NCBI GenBank assembly: GCA_024280885.1
Contig: JAJRPF010000014.1
Location: 1 to 64,000, forward strand
Length of the DNA: 64,000 nucleotides
Source: Planctomycetota bacterium
GTDB lineage: Bacteria > Planctomycetota > JAJSAM01 > JAJVHW01
Direction of reading: 5' to 3'
Positions 60,385 through 64,000 of the stretch are shown piece by piece; position 1 is the first letter of the stretch, and every line of letters begins with the position of its first letter. Below the pieces are notes generated by a model that was not told the origin of the DNA, ran no database searches, and saw only the letters and a program-made list of their open reading frames with translations. The translations under genes were made by a program, and so were the position numbers.

Positions 60385-62113
60385 CCCCTCCGCGGACGAT
60401 GCCGCCGCGGATGGTGCCGCCGCGCAAGATCCAGAGCACGAGCAACGCCAGCGCCTGGATCAGCACCAGGAGGATGCAAAGCGCAGCCACCTGCTCGTCG
60501 CGTTGGAAGTGGATCATGGTGTAGATCTTGCGCAGGATCGTGTTGCCCGAGAGCAGCACGATCGTGTCGATCTCGCGTAGCGCGAGCACGAAGACGAGGA
60601 CGCCAGCCAAGAGCGACGCCGGTCGAACCAGCGGTTCCAGAATGCCGAGCGTCCGCGCGAGCGGGCGGACTCCCGCGGTCACGGCGGCCTCTTCGAGCCG
60701 CGGGTCGATCTCGAGGAACGCCGCCCAGAGAGCCACGATTGCGAACGGCAGGTACTTGGCGACGAGGAGCAGCGCCGGGCCGTACTGCGGCGAGTCGGGA
60801 TCGAGGAACGGGTTGTTCCCGAAGGCTTCCACGATCCATGGTGCGTTCACGAGGCGGAGATAGCCGGCACCGAGGAAGATCGGGGGCAGCGCGAGCGGGA
60901 GCACGGCAAGCCCGAGGTAGCGCGCTCGGCCGGTGCGCGCTGCATGGTGACCGAGGACGAATGCCAATGGCACGGCGAGGAAGGCGGCCAACCCCGCGAA
61001 CCAGAGCGTCCAGCGGATCTCGTGGGTCGAGGACGTTGGCCCCTCGATCACCTTCCACACGGCGCGATACGCTTCGAGCCCCGACGACTTCCAGAGCAAT
61101 GCGAGCAGCGGGGCTCCGGCCGAGAGGGTCAGCAAGCCGATGGCCGCACAGAGCGCGGGGATGCGCCAGTGCCCGAGCTCGTAATCCTTCGGAGCGCGGT
61201 ACGTGCCACTCACCGCGCCGTGCATCCCGGCATGCGTTCGCGCGCCGACGAGGCGATGCACTGCGAAGAGCAAGGCCACGCCGATGAGTGCGAGGGGCGT
61301 GCCGAGTGCGGTCGCGACACCCGGTCCCTGCGACTTCGACCATGCGACGAACGACTCGAAGGGGTAGACGGCGATCCGATCCTGTGTCGGACGGACCCAG
61401 TTGAGAAAGTCCACGACCGCGAAGTCGTTCAGCGCGAAGAGGAAGACGAAGAGGGCGCCCGCGAGGATGCCCGGGGCGGCGAGTGGCAACGTGACGCGAC
61501 GCAGTGCGAGGAGCGGACCGCCCACCAGTCGTGCGGATTCCTCCAGCGATGCCGGGACGCGCGTCAAGGCGCGCCGTGCGAAGAGCACCACAATCGGGAA
61601 ATAGCACAGCGCAAAGAGCAGCGAGGCGCGCAGCACGGCGATGACGCCACCCCACGGCGAGGGGCCGGTTGCCTCGGTGATCGGGGGCGGTTCGAGGAAT
61701 GGCACGTAGTTCCATGCGACGGCCACGAGGAGCGGCGGCAGGACGAGCGGGACAAGATACGCCCCTGCGAGGAAGCGCCGACCGGGGACGTCGGTGCGTG
61801 CGGAGAGCAGCGCGTAAGGAACGCCGAAAAGGAGCGCGAGGAGCGCGGCTCCGAGCCCGATGAGGACGCTATTGCCCAGTAAGCGGAGTCGTGTGCCCGG
61901 CGCGCGGACTGGCGCAGCGCCGGGAGCGACACTTTCGAACGTCCCGGGCGGTTGCTCGGGGACGAAGGCCTCGACGAAGTGCTCCGATGTCACTTCCCAC
62001 GTCGCCCCGGGGGCATCGTCGACGAGAACCGACGAGACCAGAGCTCGACTGATGGGGAAGACGGAGATCAACAGCAGCGCGATGACGGCTGCGATGACGG
62101 CAGATCGACTCAT
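60323..62113 (-). CDS. Iron/thiamine-type ABC permease, two fused membrane domains
   Basis: 596 aa with about 12 helices. Both halves show the binding-protein-dependent permease EAA loop: LEESARLVGGPLLALRRVTLP in the first and LEEAAVTAGVRPLARTLGILEP in the second. This ThiP/FbpB double-domain layout serves iron, thiamine or phosphonate importers. A long periplasmic loop follows helix 1. The C-terminal tail ends in a triple repeat RGGTI-RGGIV-RGGAT. No binding protein or ATPase gene is adjacent, so the partners lie elsewhere. The convergent overlap with the aminotransferase is unusual. Confidence 0.88.
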   Translation of the reverse strand: MSRSAVIAAVIALLLISVFPISRALVSSVLVDDAPGATWEVTSEHFVEAFVPEQPPGTFESVAPGAAPVRAPGTRLRLLGNSVLIGLGAALLALLFGVPYALLSARTDVPGRRFLAGAYLVPLVLPPLLVAVAWNYVPFLEPPPITEATGPSPWGGVIAVLRASLLFALCYFPIVVLFARRALTRVPASLEESARLVGGPLLALRRVTLPLAAPGILAGALFVFLFALNDFAVVDFLNWVRPTQDRIAVYPFESFVAWSKSQGPGVATALGTPLALIGVALLFAVHRLVGARTHAGMHGAVSGTYRAPKDYELGHWRIPALCAAIGLLTLSAGAPLLALLWKSSGLEAYRAVWKVIEGPTSSTHEIRWTLWFAGLAAFLAVPLAFVLGHHAARTGRARYLGLAVLPLALPPIFLGAGYLRLVNAPWIVEAFGNNPFLDPDSPQYGPALLLVAKYLPFAIVALWAAFLEIDPRLEEAAVTAGVRPLARTLGILEPLVRPASLLAGVLVFVLALREIDTIVLLSGNTILRKIYTMIHFQRDEQVAALCILLVLIQALALLVLWILRGGTIRGGIVRGGATRDRAPLAASSAGVPPHAS

Positions 62114-62145
62114 TCGTTAGGTTTCTCGTCCGGCGCGCGCATCCG

Positions 62146-62171
62146 GGAGTATACCAGCGGAGTATACCAGC
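62146..62171 (-). repeat. Two tandem 13-bp repeats containing extended -10-like sequences
   Basis: GGAGTATACCAGC occurs twice head to tail (62146-62158 and 62159-62171). On the minus strand each copy reads GCTGGTATACTCC, in which TGGTATACT is an extended -10 (TGnTATAAT-like) element, about 35-50 bases upstream of the permease ATG. They may be two stacked promoters or an iterated operator between the divergent genes. Confidence 0.5.
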
Positions 62172-62269
62172 CTGGAGATGCCGCGATGTTTGCGGATCAC
62201 ATGGAATTGCGTTCCGTCTCGCGTTCCGTTTCGCCTCGCGGGTCCCTCGGACGTCAGTAGGAAGATCGC

Positions 62270-63118
62270 ATGCGCCTCCTCGCTCTCTCGAATGCCCTCG
62301 CTCTCGCGGCCCTGTCGGGGACGCTCCTCGCCGTGGGCACCACAGGCTGCGGTCCGTCGGAACTTCGGCGTCAGTACGACGCGTATGTCGATCAGGTCGA
62401 GCCCCTCCTCCAGCAAGAGGGCGAGCGCTGGGACCGGATCGTCAACCTGATCAAGAAGCGTCAGACCGACGCCGCCATGCCACGCTACTACAAGTACGTG
62501 CATGACACGGCCTTACCGTACTACACCGAATTCGCTGCCGCGGTGAACGCGTTGCAGCCCGATGGCGCGCAGATGGAGAAGGCGCATACCCACCTCGTCC
62601 GCTTCGCCACGGCGCGGCTCGAATTCCTGCACCTCGAGGAGCGCGGCTACGACGTGTACAAGCGCGCCACACAGGACGGCGGGCTGATCGAGATTCAATC
62701 GGGTGTCGAAGAGGCCGAAGCGCTGCGCCTCGCGTACTTGACCGCGATCGGGACCGGGACCCCGGACGCCAAATTCGGCGAGCTCTACCAGATCATCGAT
62801 CCGTTCACCGAACGCTACTTCAAGCCGATGCAGCAGCAACTGGTCGATCCGGCGGATGTCCAGGTGCGACTGCGCTCACACGTGATCCCGGCGCTAAGGA
62901 AATTGCAGCGCCGAAAGTACGGCGACGATCCCGCGAACCGTCTCCTGAAGCAATGCGTCACCGCCTGGGCCGCGTGGCACGAGTTGCTGGAGACCCGCTG
63001 TCCGCTCCTGCAGGAGGTGATGCAGGCGAAGGCGAACTCCGAGATGGCTGCCAAGGAGGCCGAGGATGCGTTCACCGCGTTCCGCGAGGCTCTCAAGGCG
63101 ATCCGTCTGGAGCGGTGA
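62270..63118 (+). CDS. Alpha-helical lipoprotein, unknown function
   Basis: 282 aa with the lipoprotein signal LSGTLLAVGTTGC and a predominantly helical mature part (YDAYVDQVEPLLQQEGERWDRIVNLIKKR, ATARLEFLHLEERGYDVYKRA, LLKQCVTAWAAWHELLETR). No known family; the length and helix pattern suggest a helical-bundle periplasmic protein. AGGAAG lies before the ATG. It is followed after 100 bases by the toroid protein. Confidence 0.7.
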   Translation: MRLLALSNALALAALSGTLLAVGTTGCGPSELRRQYDAYVDQVEPLLQQEGERWDRIVNLIKKRQTDAAMPRYYKYVHDTALPYYTEFAAAVNALQPDGAQMEKAHTHLVRFATARLEFLHLEERGYDVYKRATQDGGLIEIQSGVEEAEALRLAYLTAIGTGTPDAKFGELYQIIDPFTERYFKPMQQQLVDPADVQVRLRSHVIPALRKLQRRKYGDDPANRLLKQCVTAWAAWHELLETRCPLLQEVMQAKANSEMAAKEAEDAFTAFREALKAIRLER

Positions 63119-63220
63119 GCAAGCCCGTCGATCCGTGCGTGAACCTCCACGCACGGGCTACGTTGGAGGAGACACGGAGCCGTCTGTCCGGCGGACTCCC
63201 TGCCCTTGGAGACTCTCAAC

Positions 63221-64000
63221 ATGCGCATGACGACCTACCGCACGCTCTTGATCCGTTCCGTCGCGGCGACTGGCTTGGCCTGCCTAGCGACCGGGTTGCT
63301 CTTCGGTTGCGGTGATCCGGCGGAGACTGCGACTCCCGCGCCTGGCGGCGGGGATCCCGTGACCGAGGGCGCAACCGAGGATGCGGCGGGCGGCGACCAG
63401 ACGACCGTCGGGGGGGCGGCAGCAGACGGGTCGGCGCAGGCTGACCTCGCCGTGGCCTTCGATCGCGGGCTGGACTCGCTCAAGAAGGCGCAAACCGACG
63501 GGAAGTGGAGCGTCCAGGATCAGCCGAACGTGGGCTTCACAGCGCTCTGTCTCACGAACTTCCTGGAGCGACCGGGCGGCGTGCGCGACGAGGATCGGGC
63601 GCTGATCAAGTCGGGCCTGGCGTTCGTTGCCAAGTCACTGAGCGAAGATGGCGGCGTCGCCAATTCGTACCGTCCCAACTACGAGACGAGCGTGGCGATC
63701 ATGGCGCTCGCGGCCGCGGGCGACGACCAGTATCGCGCCGTCATTGATCGCTCCGCAGGGTTCATCAAGAGCCTGCAGCGCCTCGAAGAGGACAACCCCA
63801 CGTGGGGCGGGATCGGCTACGGCTCCGACGACACGCGCTCCGATCTCTCCAACACGCAATACGCCCTCGCGAGCCTCCGCGCAGCGGGCATCCCCGAGGA
63901 CGACCCTGTCTTCCAGAACGCGCTGAAGTTCCTGCAGCGGACGCAGAACCGCAAAGAGAACGAGACCGACGGCGAGCCGACGCAGTGGACCGACAAGGCC
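63221..64000 (+). CDS. Lipoprotein with prenyltransferase/squalene-cyclase-type repeats, 3' truncated
   Basis: The frame is open from ATG 63221 to the window edge (260 codons seen). A lipoprotein signal (CLATGLLFGC) is followed by a Gly/Thr/Ala-rich linker and then alpha/alpha-toroid repeats: GLDSLKKAQTDGKWSVQ, GLAFVAKSLSEDGGVANSY, SAGFIKSLQRLEEDNPTWGGIGY, ALKFLQRTQN. The pattern matches the toroid protein at 2965-4851, but anchored by lipid, not by a helix. The C-terminus and any catalytic residues lie outside the window. Confidence 0.85.
   Translation, partial: MRMTTYRTLLIRSVAATGLACLATGLLFGCGDPAETATPAPGGGDPVTEGATEDAAGGDQTTVGGAAADGSAQADLAVAFDRGLDSLKKAQTDGKWSVQDQPNVGFTALCLTNFLERPGGVRDEDRALIKSGLAFVAKSLSEDGGVANSYRPNYETSVAIMALAAAGDDQYRAVIDRSAGFIKSLQRLEEDNPTWGGIGYGSDDTRSDLSNTQYALASLRAAGIPEDDPVFQNALKFLQRTQNRKENETDGEPTQWTDKA

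Noticed and set aside
1-64000. CRISPR arrays, rRNA and tRNA genes, integrases, phage genes
   Set aside because: I saw no regularly spaced short repeats, no rRNA or tRNA cloverleaf I could recognise, and no integrase or structural phage genes; a tRNAscan and Infernal run would be needed to exclude a missed small RNA.

Overview
The window is about 64 kb of very GC-rich, gene-dense bacterial DNA with no plasmid or phage character. Its gene content fits a Planctomycetota-like Gram-negative bacterium. The pointers are the long form of IspG with a central insertion, the futalosine menaquinone pathway (MqnC), several lipoproteins and outer-membrane proteins, Ser/Thr kinase and AAA/TPR signalling proteins, and two large membrane-linked proteins with squalene-cyclase-like helical repeats. 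The phylum is an inference; no rRNA gene is present and I recognised no tRNA gene.

Layout. 1-2.3 kb: 3' part of an AAA-ATPase/TPR regulator with four near-identical 120-bp repeats. 2.3-5 kb: repeats, a tiny zinc-ribbon protein and an alpha-toroid membrane protein. 5-8.7 kb: an ABC exporter operon on the minus strand (ATPase, permease, ATPase, permease). 9-11.8 kb: the copper-resistance pair copA-copB. 12.3-14.3 kb: a secreted protein and a DUF3179-family lipoprotein whose reading frame is crossed by one in-frame UGA. 14.3-24.2 kb: a TPR protein, an operon mqnC / degenerate MqnE-like / moaD / moaE, ispG, a secreted hydrolase and an HNH endonuclease. 24.7-42.7 kb: RNase D, a methyltransferase, an esterase, a PDZ protein, Mrp, TPR proteins, a catalytically degenerate M1/M28-like protein, a Ser/Thr kinase and an active-looking M1 peptidase with HEAT repeats. 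43.1-57.1 kb: a complete 14-gene nuoA-N operon. 57.4-64 kb: a ferritin-like protein, a 205-bp MITE-like element, an M20 amidohydrolase with a class IV aminotransferase, a double-domain ABC permease, and two cell-envelope proteins, the last cut by the window edge.

The most interesting observation is the DUF3179 gene at 13192-14322 (minus). A UGA falls exactly where the family has the first Cys of its CPLC motif, giving U-P-L-C. A perfect 8-bp hairpin with a GGUC apex sits 13 nt downstream, as a bacterial SECIS should. I interpret it as a selenoprotein that ordinary gene calling would split in two. TGA is an ordinary stop elsewhere here (for example many ATGA and TGATG overlaps), so this would be context-dependent recoding.

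Other notable features are an MqnE-like protein without the radical-SAM cysteines directly after mqnC, a dispersed intergenic repeat with inverted ends (four copies), the MITE-like element with 23-bp perfect ends, and a pseudo-peptidase fusion. Functionally, NADH dehydrogenase and futalosine-type menaquinone synthesis fit a menaquinone respiratory chain, and moaD/moaE point to molybdenum cofactor use.
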